From Smallanthus sonchifolius (taxonomy: Eukaryota > Streptophyta > Magnoliopsida > Asterales > Asteraceae), in NCBI GenBank assembly GCA_023525975.1, contig CM042032.1, positions 21,582,001 through 21,646,000 on the forward strand: a stretch of DNA of 64,000 bases, read 5' to 3'. A model generated the notes under the pieces. It saw only the letters and a program-made list of their open reading frames with translations, had not been told where the DNA came from and ran no database searches. The translations under genes were made by a program, and so were the position numbers. Below are positions 33,878-44,483 of the stretch, piece after piece; positions within the stretch are counted from its first letter, which is position 1; every line of letters starts with the position of its first letter.

Positions 33878-35312
33878 TTATTGATAGTTTCTTTTAGGTT
33901 TACCTTCGGGATTCATAAAACTATTATCTTGTTTTTTGTAAAAATCTGAGATCATGGTGTCTCCTTTAACTATACTATTTACTAAGGGTAAATTAAAATC
34001 TTCTTGTAGTTTTTTATAACTTTCTTCATATGTCATTTTTAAGTTTAACATACATTCTACTATCATATCATCTACTTCTTCCTGTATATTTGCTTCTGTA
34101 AATTTTCTGTTTATTATTTGTTCGTAGGATTTGTTAATTTCTTCTGATTTAAATATTGTATTTGTTTCTTGTCTTATTTCTTCTAATAAGCTGTAATCTA
34201 TATCTTCTTGTTCAAATTTTAAGAATTCTGAATCTAGTAAGTATTCATCTTCTTCTTCTTCATTTTCTGTATCATATATTGGTTGTCTATATTCAGATTC
34301 ATCATCTGATTCTATAGTCATAAAATTATATTGTAGTTCTTGAGGAGGTTGTTCTTCTGAACAAGTACTCTCTTCATATTTATCTTCTCTTTTAAAATCT
34401 GTAAATCTTAGACTCTGTGTGCCATCTACATTTTCATATATATGACTCTGTTTAGGGACTAATGTTGAGCTTTCTATTTCTTTTAAATCATTTATTTGCC
34501 ATTCTAATCCTGCTAATTCTTCAGGATCTATTTTAACTGGTTCAATCATTTGTATAGACTTAGATGCTATTGTATTTACTATTCCTTCTATATTTACTTT
34601 GTATTTCATTCCTGATCTATTACTAGCTTTGCCTAATACTCCTATGCTAATTACTATGTTATTTCCTTCGTAATTTTCATAACCTTTAGTTTGTAAAGCT
34701 ATTTTTAATTTTTGTAGATCTTTAATGTCTTTTAATATTCCAGGTGTTCAATAAAATAAAGCTGTGTTTTGGCTTAAATCTATTTCCATTCCTGAGATTA
34801 TTGCCTTTTTTCATCTCTGATTTTCAACTTTTATCTAATATTAGTGTTAAAAGTTTAGTTCCTAGGTTTTTTCTTCCTAGGGCTTTTATTCCTATTACTA
34901 TGAGTCCTGTATGTATAAACTGTTTTCCTGCTTGTTTAATTTTTAAGATTGTTTCTAGTGAAAATAAATATATTTCTACCATTTTATCTATTACTCTTAA
35001 ACTTTCTTCCCTACTACTTTGTATTAAAGTTGTGTTTACGTTTAACATACCTGTTTGATATAGTGTTCTAGGATTTAATATATCTAATTGATGTTGATTG
35101 TATAGATTTATATTTTTGTCTAAGTCGATTTCTTCTTCTAATTGTATTGTTTGTTGTGTACTTCTAGAAGATGATCCTTTTCTTAAAATTCTGTTTAAAA
35201 AGGTGTCTGAAGAAATAATATCTCTTATATTACTAGTTGATTTTCTAGATTCTTGGATGATTTGTTTATTCATCTCTAGGTTTCCAATGTTTATAAATTT
35301 TTGGTTTTTCAC
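33878..35312 (-). pseudogene. Unit A: movement-protein gene, broken
   Basis: Starts with ATG at 35312. The first segment (to 34824) covers the start of a 30K-superfamily movement protein (GLIVIGIKALGRKNLGTKLL). It ends in a TGA where unit B has TGG. The second segment, in another frame, runs 34609-33878 and is the acidic C-terminal extension (EENEEEEDEYLLDSEF-type stretch). A second TGA replaces a Cys codon near 34748. Both units share the same frame offset in a six-A run (about 34805). Movement proteins widen plasmodesmata for cell-to-cell spread; this copy cannot encode one. Confidence 0.85.
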
Positions 35313-35769
35313 TTAGATGTGTTTTATTTAATTTTTCTATCAGATTATTTATATCAGTAGAGTTTCCTGTTACTATTGGATGTTTATTCTTGTTTATATT
35401 TTTAACTTCTAGCAAAATTTGGTTATTTTGCTCTCTTATGTAATCTAAGTTATCTGTTAATTTTTTAAGTTCCTCTATTTGTTTTGTTATAGAGTGTATT
35501 ATTTTTTCTAACAAATATTTATTATTGACTGATTCTTTTTGTAGACTAAATCCTAAGTTTATAATTAAGTCTGTGATACTATTAAGGTGTGTATTATCTG
35601 TGTGCAGACTATGTGTATGTAATTCTTTAAATCTACAAATATGATTATAATAAATACTAGATATATTTTTATGATCACTTTTATCATAAAATTCTAGGTT
35701 TAAGAATTCGAGTTTTTTTAAATTTATCGCTGATTCAATAATTTCTTGATTAAAATTCTGATTTCTCCT
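35266..35769 (-). pseudogene. Unit A: 5'-proximal ORF without ATG (virion-associated-like coiled coil)
   Basis: A 167-codon frame open from just after a TAA (35772-35770) to the stop at 35266-35268. No in-frame ATG is present. The predicted product has an N-terminal helical part (EIIESAINLKKLEFLNLEF) and a K/E/N-rich coiled coil (SITKQIEELKKLTDNL) ending in a basic tail. It overlaps the movement-protein start by about 47 nt. Position and coiled coil suggest a small ORF I / virion-associated-type protein. It may use a non-AUG start, as documented for rice tungro bacilliform virus ORF I, or the ATG may have been lost. Confidence 0.5.
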
Positions 35770-35772
35770 TTA

Positions 35773-36041
35773 AAACACTTCATCTCTTTAGTTCCCTTAA
35801 AATATTTTCTTATATCCCAATATTTTAAATTTAATAACTAACTTTACATAGATAATCTTGAAATAATATGCACAAAGTGTAAAATTAAGTGTAAAATTCA
35901 ATGATTTCTTTGTTTAGTTTAGTTTCAAAGCAAAATTTTTCCCTAATCTTCACCTTAGCGGGTTTCCACATAAATAGGACTTAAGCATATCAAGCTGCCT
36001 GATATGGACATGTCTAAGTCTTTTAGATGTTAGAAAAGCCT
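35773..36041 (-). other. Unit A: viral 5' leader
   Basis: About 270 nt between the primer site and the first ORF, A/T-rich, no gene. In related viruses this leader folds and mediates ribosome shunting. I can't confirm a stem here. Confidence 0.55.
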
Positions 36042-36055
36042 TGGCTCTGATACCA
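36042..36055 (-). promoter_or_regulatory. Viral tRNA-Met primer-binding site
   Basis: Minus strand TTGGTATCAGAGCC, complementary to initiator tRNA-Met. It defines position 1 of the viral genome. Unit A begins exactly here and ends at 32516, one full lap later. Confidence 0.88.
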
Positions 36056-36915
36056 AATTAAATTGGGACATCAGAGTTTCAAACACTTTTTCAAACACCG
36101 GATAAAATTAAAAGTAAAATAGAAAAATATAAGAGGTTTCATTAGTACGTGGCGTTGTTATACCAGAGTTATGAAGAATGTTATCTAAAAAGAAGTTTAT
36201 CTTCCTTCGGACCAGTAGCCCTGCGAACTCCTGAAGAATTAGCAGGATTAGAATGACAAATAAATGATTTAAAAGAAATAGAAAGCTCAACATTAGTCCC
36301 TAAATAGAGTCATATATATGAAAATGTAGATGGCACACAGAGTCTAAGATTTACAGATTTTAAAAGAGAAGATAAATATGAAGAGAGTACTTGTTCAGAA
36401 GAACAACCTCCTCAAGAACCACAATATAATTTTATGACTATAGAATCAGATGATGAATCTGAATATGGACAACCAATATATCTAGAAATCCCTGTGAGTG
36501 CCTGGGATTGTGTCTGTGTCGCTGAAGTCGTCTGGGTTTCTGTAATAATCATCTTGATCTATTATGTGGTTTAACTGGAGAGACTCTCCTTCTCCGATAA
36601 AAATTCTAGTAACTATGAAGAAAAAATAGAAAAATTAGAATTAGCTATAGAGTTAAATTAATTAAAAATAGACCTTCTTAAAGATAGAGTTCTTAGACTT
36701 GAAGACCATATAGAAAAGAAAAAGGAAAAAGAATTTCGAGAATTAAATAATATGGCCACAGAACAAAACTCTATAATACAAACTGAAGAAGAAACACTTA
36801 TACAGACCAGTGGATCAATAAGCATGATAAATATATAGTGTAGATTATGGCTAGACGCTAATACACCTATAGATTTAACAGCCTTAGTAGATACAGGAGC
36901 AACAAAAAGTGTAAT
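36056..36915. pseudogene. Mosaic of rearranged viral fragments
   Basis: Four pieces in alternating orientation. 36056-36230 (minus) is the genome terminus, as in 32516-32690. 36231-36480 (plus) is from the movement-protein acidic region. 36481-36598 (minus) is the end of the transactivator ORF. 36599-36914 (plus) is the coat protein/protease coiled coil up to the protease active site. Each junction is abrupt. All pieces are close in sequence to units A and B. Confidence 0.88.
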
Positions 36916-37601
36916 ACTTTTTCAAACACTGGATAAAATTAAAAGTAAAATAGATAAATATAAGAGGTTTCATTAGTACGTGGTGTTGTTATACCAGAGT
37001 TATGAAGAATGTTATCTAAAAAGAAGTTTATCTTCCTTCGGACCAGTAGCCCTGCGAACTCGGGTTTCCAGCCTATATACTGTAGAAACATTAAAATAAA
37101 ACATAATTTATAAAACTTACAGTGTTTTAGTAGAGGTTGAAGATTGATAATATTTGCAGCAGATGAGGTGATTTGCACAGCGGATGATATTTTTGCCTTT
37201 TTTTTTTTTATGTTTGGGATATAATATGAAGGGCTTGAAAAACTAATAAGAGATTGAAGGTTTCTGGGAAGAAATCAGCAAGAGAGAGTTTAAGTATTCA
37301 TGGAGAGAATTGCTATTGAAATTTTTTCTCTGATATTTCTTGTGTGTTTTTTACAAATGAACTCTTGCCTTTAAATAGGCAGAAGACTAGACTAACAAAC
37401 AAAATTAAAAAGAGCGCACTATCTATCTATCGTACAATAATTAAAAAGAGCGCACTGAGCGCACTATCTATAATAATTACAACGCACATGGCGCACTATC
37501 TAGAAAAGTGAAAACGACAAAATCTTTTTTGGAACTGTCTGTCGAGTGGAGCGTCGGCAGAATTATTTGTGTATTTTGACGTCATGGCTTACGTCTGTCT
37601 T
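36916..37601 (-). promoter_or_regulatory. Viral unit B: 3' non-coding and promoter region
   Basis: Near-identical to 32543-33236. As-1-like element at 37595-37577, TATTTAAA at 37377-37370, T12 run at 37198-37209 (shorter than the T19 of unit A). Lacks the last ~27 nt of the viral genome at its left end. Confidence 0.75.
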
Positions 37602-39464
37602 CTAGAAATCCCTGTGAGTGTCTGGGATTGTGTCTGTGTCGTTGAAGTCGTCTGGGTTTCTGCAATAATCATCTTGATCTATTATGTGGTTTAACTGGAG
37701 AGACTCTCCTTCTCCGATGAATGGTAGGAGCATGTTCCAGTTTTTGAAACTCCAGATTTGTACATAATGTCCTTCTGCTAGTAAGTGGTAGCAGTCCCAA
37801 TGAAAATTAGGAGGAAGTGCTGGGGTTTTTTGATGTAAAGAAATGAAATATTTGGTGTCTTTTTGTTTATCTTTTGAGCTAAGGCTGGCCAAGTTGTCAA
37901 CCCAGTATAATTCAGATAACTGGATTTCTGTTTGTACTGCTAGGTTTTTTAGGTAGTTGTTTGTGGAGTTTCTGTGGCTGATGAATATTCTTTTTCTAGC
38001 AGGTCTATATGTATGATCGTTTGCAAAGGGGAATGAATTAAAGATTTTGCAACCGATAAAAGGGGTAGTGTTATGAGAAGAGATGTTTCCTGTGGTTATC
38101 AAAAAATTTTCTCCGAAGAGATTTATGATACCTTCTGTCTTGGGATTTAACTCTAACTCAATGTAATCAATCATACCATTATGATAAAATTGGAGAATTA
38201 AATCATTTGGCATGTCTGTTTCCTTTAAGTTGATTTGGAGAAGAAGTAAGCAAGTTCCTTCTCCATCTTCGTCCGTCTTTTCAACGGCATTTATTCCTTT
38301 GTATTTTTCTTCGTTGAGAGCTATAGACATTAGTCTGAGTTGTAATTCATACAACACGTATGGAAATTCTGTAGTGATCTTCTTAGAAATAATCTGTTCA
38401 AGTTCAGGGAATTGATCGAACACCGTTTGAAGACAGGTCTTCCAAGGTGTGTCAAGCATCCTTGCTCTGAAAGCATCGTAGCTTCTGTAGTTGTTGTTGT
38501 AGCTGTTTTCCTTTTTCTTTAATTGTTCTACGAGCAATGAATTTTTTGCTTCAAGAATCTCTACTTTTTGTTTTAGTTTATTGATTTCTATATGTTCTTG
38601 TACCAACTGTGTATTTTTTCCCTGCTGTATAAGCTGTCTTTGCAGATTCACAATGGTTTCTTCCTGAGTCTTTATAATCTGTTCATGACTCTTCTTTATA
38701 ACCTGAGAAAAGGTCTGTACCTCTTCTGGTTCTATGAAAAAATTGTCTAGGCCAAAATGATTTCTGGCTGTGTTTAAGGCTTCGGAAAAGCTATGATATC
38801 CTTTATAAATAGGACCATGGCACTGTATATGCTTTGCAACTGTTTCCCATTTATTGAAAATCCTGATTTTTGTGCCTCTGAAAATTATGTAATGTGTAAA
38901 CTTTGGTGGAGGCTGGGTTTTTTCAGGGCATTTTGTTCCCTGTTCACTAAAATATGTGCTAAGAGCATTTAAAACCTGTACTTTAAAAGAGGTTGCATGT
39001 GGCATGGTTTGTATATGCCACAGATTGTCTAAAAGACACTGCTGTTTTTCTGTAAGAATTATTCCGTGGTTTGGACGGAATTTCATGTGTGTATCGTTAC
39101 AGGCTTGCAGGTCATATGTGCCAAAAGAGAAAATAAGAGGATTTTGTGATGAAGAGGGTTTTTGGGCCTTTTTATGGGCTGGTTTTTTGTTTAACATGTC
39201 TCGGACAAAGTTTGGGCTTTGAGGGATATGTGTAAACTGTGAAAGGAAATAATCTGGGAGCTGTCTAGTACTCTGTAGAATAGGGGTTTTTTGTACCAGA
39301 GCCGCTTGTCTAGAACTGTTTATCTTTTCGGCTTTCATGGACTGACTGAGTAGTTTCTCTGTATCTTCATCGTCGTTAGACGAAATACTCATGGGTGAAG
39401 GAGTCTGTTTATACTGTGATGGTCTAATGACCACTTTTTCTTTTCCCTTGTTTTTTCTATCCAT
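37602..39464 (-). CDS. Transactivator/viroplasmin-type ORF (unit B), intact
   Basis: 620 codons, uninterrupted, ATG at 39464 overlapping the RT stop by 8 nt. Residues 190-240 match the viroplasmin (RNase H1 N-terminal-like) domain seen in caulimovirid transactivators: THYIIFRGTKIRIFNKWETV with GPIYKGYHSFSEALN. A coiled coil follows (about 245-320; TQEETIVNLQRQLIQQGKN). The N-terminal 110 residues are Ser/Lys-rich and the last 200 are conserved in the unit A fragment. In the family this protein forms inclusion bodies and allows reinitiation on the polycistronic RNA. It is the only fully open viral gene here. Whether it is expressed cannot be told from sequence. Confidence 0.82.
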   Translation of the reverse strand: MDRKNKGKEKVVIRPSQYKQTPSPMSISSNDDEDTEKLLSQSMKAEKINSSRQAALVQKTPILQSTRQLPDYFLSQFTHIPQSPNFVRDMLNKKPAHKKAQKPSSSQNPLIFSFGTYDLQACNDTHMKFRPNHGIILTEKQQCLLDNLWHIQTMPHATSFKVQVLNALSTYFSEQGTKCPEKTQPPPKFTHYIIFRGTKIRIFNKWETVAKHIQCHGPIYKGYHSFSEALNTARNHFGLDNFFIEPEEVQTFSQVIKKSHEQIIKTQEETIVNLQRQLIQQGKNTQLVQEHIEINKLKQKVEILEAKNSLLVEQLKKKENSYNNNYRSYDAFRARMLDTPWKTCLQTVFDQFPELEQIISKKITTEFPYVLYELQLRLMSIALNEEKYKGINAVEKTDEDGEGTCLLLLQINLKETDMPNDLILQFYHNGMIDYIELELNPKTEGIINLFGENFLITTGNISSHNTTPFIGCKIFNSFPFANDHTYRPARKRIFISHRNSTNNYLKNLAVQTEIQLSELYWVDNLASLSSKDKQKDTKYFISLHQKTPALPPNFHWDCYHLLAEGHYVQIWSFKNWNMLLPFIGEGESLQLNHIIDQDDYCRNPDDFNDTDTIPDTHRDF

Positions 39465-40900
39465 CTGTAGAAAAAAGTTTGTTAATGTTACGAGATAATA
39501 AATCGGCTATTCCGTTGTCTTTTCCCTTTATGTGTTCAAACTGTATTGAATACCCATTACCCTGTATAATATTTTGTAAATTTACCCATCTTGTTCTATT
39601 TAACTTTTTACTTTGATTGTTTTTAATAAATTTAACTATTGCTTCGCAGTCTGTTCTGACTGTAAAGTCTTTATGTAAAAATAGTTTGAATTTGTCTAAA
39701 GCATTAATCAAGGCTTGTATTTCAAAGTCTAGGCTGGTCCAAGTGGATCCAGTTTTAAAACTTCCGCTGTAATACGAACAAATTTTTTCTTCTTTTTTGT
39801 AACTATGTATATCTGGTTTGCAAAGGAGGACTGCTCCCCATCTATCTTTGCATCCATCAACTTCTATAATAATGTGATCTGTTAAAAGAGGTAATTCTAA
39901 AGGTTTTATCTCTTTAACCTTTTCTTTAATCTTTTTTACTAAAATTATATCTTCATTGTTAAAATATCTTTGACCGTTTTTTGTAGTTTTACTATACAAC
40001 GGACCAACTAGTTTTGAAAGATTTGGTATGAATTTTCTGGCATAATTTACTAGGCCTAAAAAAGCTTGTATCTGTTTTAAATTTGTAAGTTTTTCTGGAA
40101 AATCTAGAATTTTTGTAGAAATATGTGGTTGTAATTCTATTTTCCCATTACCTATTTCTAATCCCAAAAACGAAAATTTTCTTTTAAATAATTCCATTTT
40201 TCTTTTGGATACTACTATCCCATTCTTTTTTATTTCCTCAAATACTTGTTGCAAGTGTTTTTCATGTTCTTGAACTGTTTCACTTGCTACTAGTATGTCA
40301 TCAATATAAACTAAGCAAAATTTGTATTTGAGAAATATACTGTCCATAAATCTTTGAAAAATTAAAGGAGCGTTCTTTAGCCTGAAGCTAAGAACATTCC
40401 ATTCATATAATCCTTCAGAGCATGTGAAGGCTGTCCATTTTTTAAAATCTTCTTCTAGATGTAATTGATTATAACCTGATTTTAAATCAAATTTAGAAAA
40501 TACTTTATTATTTTGTATTAACTGAATCAAACTGTGTTTATTAGGAATATTATAACCATCATCTTCTGTATTGTCATTTAATCTTTTGTAGTTATAAACT
40601 ATTCTTGCTTTTCCTCTTTTTATTTCGCTATGATTTTTAACTATAAAGGCTGCTGATCTATGTGGGCTTTCGGATTTTCTAATTAATCCTTGTTTAGTCA
40701 TTTCTGATATCTGTTTTTTAAATTCTTCTTTATCTAGGGGACTGTAATCTATGTTTATATTTCGTATGGTAACATCAGGATTTTTTATCTTGAATTTACA
40801 TACATACTTAACTTTAGATTTTGTAATATCTTCTCCTATGAATCCTATTTTTTCTAAGTGGACTATTATAGGATGATTTATACTTTTTGTAATGTCTTGT
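39457..40900 (-). pseudogene. Viral reverse transcriptase/RNase H (unit B)
   Basis: The main open part is 414 codons from 40701. The same frame is readable without ATG up to about 40900 (KSKVKYVCKFKIKNPDV). RT motifs: FDLKSGY (71-77), FRLKNAP (106-112, Arg where Gly is usual), catalytic YIDD (132-135). The four RNase H acids are present: D282, E327, D351, D400. It copies pregenomic RNA into DNA in the cytoplasm. Its frame is offset from protease by a lesion between about 40860 and 41012, so the polyprotein is broken. Confidence 0.88.
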
Positions 40901-41011
40901 CCTTTATAAAATTTGTAAGTAGCTGCATAGCTTCATTTTCTGCAATCTTTTTTCTGTTTTTATTTAAGAACTCTAAGCTTCCTTTTTCTCCTTTTTTATT
41001 AGAAATATTTT

Positions 41012-42778
41012 CTATACTTTTATATCTAAGTGTTGGAAAGCTGTAAATTGTTTGCTAATTGTTATATAGTTTCTAGTTATAGTGATAGCACCATTTAATC
41101 CTAATATGAAATTTAATCCTAAGACAAAGTCTCTAGATCTTATGTGTTGAGGATTTATGTTTATTTGTTGCATTTCATATTTTATGCTGTAGTTTCCTGA
41201 AAAGTCTCGAAATTGTATTCCTGAAGGGTCTAAGTGATGTGTTATCTCTATTAATCTTTTTTCTACAGTTCTTGTCATTAGCTTATATGTAAGTAATTTA
41301 TGAAATCTTTCAGGGGCTAAACTATGTGAAATTACACTTTTTGTTGCTCCTGTATCTACTAAGGCTGTTAAATCTATAGGTGTATTAGCGTCTAGCCATA
41401 ATCTACACTGTATATTTATCATGCTTATTGATCCACTGGTCTGTATAAGTGTTTCTTCTCCAGTTTGTATTATAGAGTTTTGTTCTGTGGCCATATTATT
41501 TAATTCTGAAAATTCTTTTTCCTTTTTCTTTTCTATATGGTCTTCAAGTCTAAGAACTCTATCTTTAAGAAGGTCTATTTTTAATTTATTTAACTCTATA
41601 GCTAATTCTAATTTTTCTATTTTTTCTTCATAGTTACTAGAATTTTTACTTATTTCTTGACTAGTACTTGGTGGTTCTATGTTATAAATATCTTTTATAC
41701 AAATATGACAAATTTCTTTAAAACAAATGTTGCATTGTGACCTTTTTTCTATACTAGGGTAATATTCGCATATATAACATTTAATGTGATTATTACCTTT
41801 CCTATGTTTCCAATCATGGTTACATTCTTCAGGGTTTGTATATGTGTATGAAATTTTTGCTATTGGCTCATCTTCTTCGCTATATATACTGTATATTGAC
41901 TCGTTATCTGTATGATCTGTGTCTATTGCCTCTATTTCATAATCTTTTATCTGTTCAATTAAATTACTTCTTTCTATATTTCTATTTCTGTTTGGGCATC
42001 TATTAGCCAAATGTTCTGTATCTCCACATATGAAACATTTACATGTCCTAGTGTGAGGTTTTTTAACATATTTATTTTGATATTTTTTATACGGCTTGTA
42101 TTCTTTATCGTAGGTAGTGCTTTTCCTAATTTTCTTTTTTCTACTTTTGTCATAGTATCCATAGGCTTGTGGGGTGTATATTGCTGTTTTACAGAATGCG
42201 AATGCATTTCTTTTTAGCTGTTCTTGTAAGGCTACTTCTTTACATTTTTCTTCTAATGTACTAAATGTAAAGGTTATCCTAGGTCCGATTCCTAGGTTTT
42301 GCATATCTCCATATTGTAATTTCCATGCTTCATGTATATGTTTTCCTAAGTCTCCTGGTAATTTTATAAAATACTTATCACATAAGCTATCTTCCATAGC
42401 TTGTCCTGTTTGTGCTAATAACCTTGTGAAGTCTAATGTAAACTCATTTATGTATTTCATGTCTGCTATACTTAATTGTTCTAGGTTTCTAATGGCTGTG
42501 TCTTGTAATAAGCTGTTGTTTTTTGCTGGATCAACTCCGAAAATAAGAACTCTTATTTGGGACGTGAAATTGTAGGGATTATCTCCTATAGCTTTTAGCC
42601 TGTTTATTTGATCTGGGCTATGGGCTTTCTTACTTTGCCATATGCCTAAGGCTGTTGGGCCTAAAGTTGTTTCTAAATATGCAAACATGTCCATACTGTC
42701 TTTCTTATTTGTTTCCCACATTCTTACTACTGTCTGTTCCCATATGAGAACTTCATCTACCCATAATTGTGGTTTTTG
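41012..42778 (-). pseudogene. Viral coat protein and aspartic protease (unit B)
   Basis: 569 codons from 42721, with the same frame readable upstream to a TAG at 42779-42781 that separates it from the movement-protein region. Capsid domain residues 1-200; zinc knuckle CFICGDTEHLANRC at 229-242. A second Cys/His cluster at 300-342 (CYICEYYPSIEKRSQCNIC) resembles the downstream Cys-rich motif of several caulimovirid coat proteins. A coiled coil at 362-410 is followed by protease active site LVDTGATKS, D456. Ends at a stop (41012-41014) that is probably premature relative to RT. Confidence 0.87.
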
Positions 42779-44366
42779 CTATTCTAATAATAGCATATTA
42801 CCACTGTAAATCTGTCCTATAGGTAGCCTTCTTCCGGTTCCATTGTAACCAGATTCCTGTTGATAACTTGTGACTGGTTTTGTCCAAGGTTCTCTACCCA
42901 TAGTATCATTTGATGTTTGTCCTAAGTCGTATTGTTGATAGTTTCTTTTAGGTTTACCTTCGGGATTCATAAAACTATTATCTTGTTTTTTGTAAAAATC
43001 TGAGATCATGGTGTCTCCTTTAACTATACTATTTACTAAGGGTAAATTAAAATCTTCTTGTAGTTTTTTATAACTTTCTTCATATGTCATTTTTAAGTTT
43101 AACATACATTCTACTATCATATCATCTACTTCTTCCTGTATATTTGCTTCTGTAAATTTTCTGTTTATTATTTGTTCGTAGGATTTGTTAATTTCTTCTG
43201 ATTTAAATATTGTATTTGTTTCTTGTCTTATTTCTTCTAATAAGCTGTAATCTATATCTTCTTGTTCAAATTTTAAGAATTCTGAATCTAGTAAGTATTC
43301 ATCTTCTTCTTCTTCATTTTCTGTATCATATATTGGTTGTCCATATTCAGATTCATCATCTGATTCTATAGTCATAAAATTATATTGTGGTTCTTGAGGA
43401 GGTTGTTCTTCTGAACAAGTACTCTCTTCATATTTATCTTCTCTTTTAGAATCTGTAAATCTTAGACTCTGTGTGCCATCTACATTTTCATATATATGAC
43501 TCTGTTTAGGGACTAATGTTGAGCTTTCTATTTCTTTTAAATCATTTATTTGCCATTCTAATCCTGCTAATTCTTCAGGATCTATTTTAACTGGTTCAAT
43601 CATTTGTATAGACTTAGATGCTATTGTATTTACTATTCCTTCTATATTTACTTTGTATTTCATTCCTGATCTATTACTAGCTTTGCCTAATACTCCTATG
43701 CTAATTACTATGTTATTTCCTTCGTAATTTTCATAACCTTTAGTTTGTAAAGCTATTTTTAATTTTTGTAGATCTTTAATGTCTTTTAATATTCCAGGTG
43801 TACAATAAAATAAAGCTGTGTTTTGGCTTAAATCTATTTCCATTCCTGAGATTATTGCCTTTTTTCATCTCTGATTTCCAACTTTTATCTAATATTAGTG
43901 TTAAAAGTTTAGTTCCTAGGTTTTTTCTTCCTAGGGCTTTTATTCCTATTACTATGAGTCCTGTATGTATAAACTGTTTTCCTGCTTGTTTAATTTTTAA
44001 GATTGTTTCTAGTGAAAATAAATCTATTTCTACCATTTTATCTATTACTCTTAAACTTTCTTCCCTACTACTTTGTATTAAAGTTGTGTTTACGTTTAAC
44101 ATACCTGTTTGATATAGTGTTCTAGGATTTAATATATCTAATTGATGTTGATTGTATAGATTTATATTTTTGTCTAAGTCGATTTCTTCTTCTAATTGTA
44201 TTGTTTGTTGTGTACTTCTAGAAGATGATCCTTTTCTTAAAATTCTGTTTAAAAAGGTGTCTGAAGAAATAATATCTCTTATATTACTAGTTGATTTTCT
44301 AGATTCTTGGATGATTTGTTTATTCATCTCTAGGTTTCCAATGTTTATAAATTTTTGGTTTTTCAC
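42779..44366 (-). pseudogene. Viral movement protein (unit B), frameshifted
   Basis: Two overlapping frames: 44366-43776 (ATG 44366) and 43843-42779. The first carries the 30K-superfamily core (TLYQTGMLNVNTTLIQSS; GLIVIGIKALGRKNLGTKLL). The second continues with MEIDLSQNTALFYCTPG and the long acidic C-terminal region to a stop at 42779. The frames are offset by one nucleotide at a run of six A (about 43860), the same lesion as in unit A. The stop at the end is in frame with coat protein, so MP and CP were probably one polyprotein. Confidence 0.85.
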
Positions 44367-44483
44367 TTAGATGTGTTTTATTTAATTTTTCTATCAGATT
44401 ATTTATATCAGTAGAGTTTCCTGTTACTATTGGATGTTTATTCTTGTTTATATTTTTAACTTCTAGCAAAATTTGGTTATTTT
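44367..44483 (-). other. Unit B right end: C-terminal part of the 5'-proximal ORF
   Basis: Matches 35313-35429 of unit A (coiled-coil ORF). Homology stops abruptly after 44483; the first ~626 nt of the viral genome, including the primer site, are absent here. Confidence 0.85.

Larger units (their letters stand above)
32516..44483 (-). mobile_element. Endogenous caulimovirid cluster (two units plus mosaic)
   Basis: Minus-strand pararetroviral DNA in two head-to-tail units separated by a short scrambled segment. The order in unit B is movement protein, coat protein, aspartic protease, RT/RNase H, then a separate transactivator/viroplasmin-type ORF, the layout of TAV-bearing Caulimoviridae. The implied circular genome is about 8.2 kb (626 nt present only in A, 7,568 nt in B, about 27 nt more in A). 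There is no integrase, as expected for this family. Genus not assigned: a fused MP-CP frame with a separate 3' TAV ORF would fit cavemovirus-, solendovirus- or petuvirus-like groups. Confidence 0.9.

Noticed and set aside
43776..43900. Programmed -1 frameshift at the six-A run in the movement-protein gene
   Set aside because: The zero-frame codon register does not match an X XXY YYZ heptamer, and the downstream frame needs a +1 change; an inherited indel is simpler.
32516..44483. Reading the viral cluster as a Ty3/gypsy element with LTRs (32543-33236 and 36916-37601 are direct repeats)
   Set aside because: The repeats are viral promoter regions of two units, there is no integrase, the coat protein has the caulimovirid double Cys motif, and a viroplasmin-domain ORF is present.
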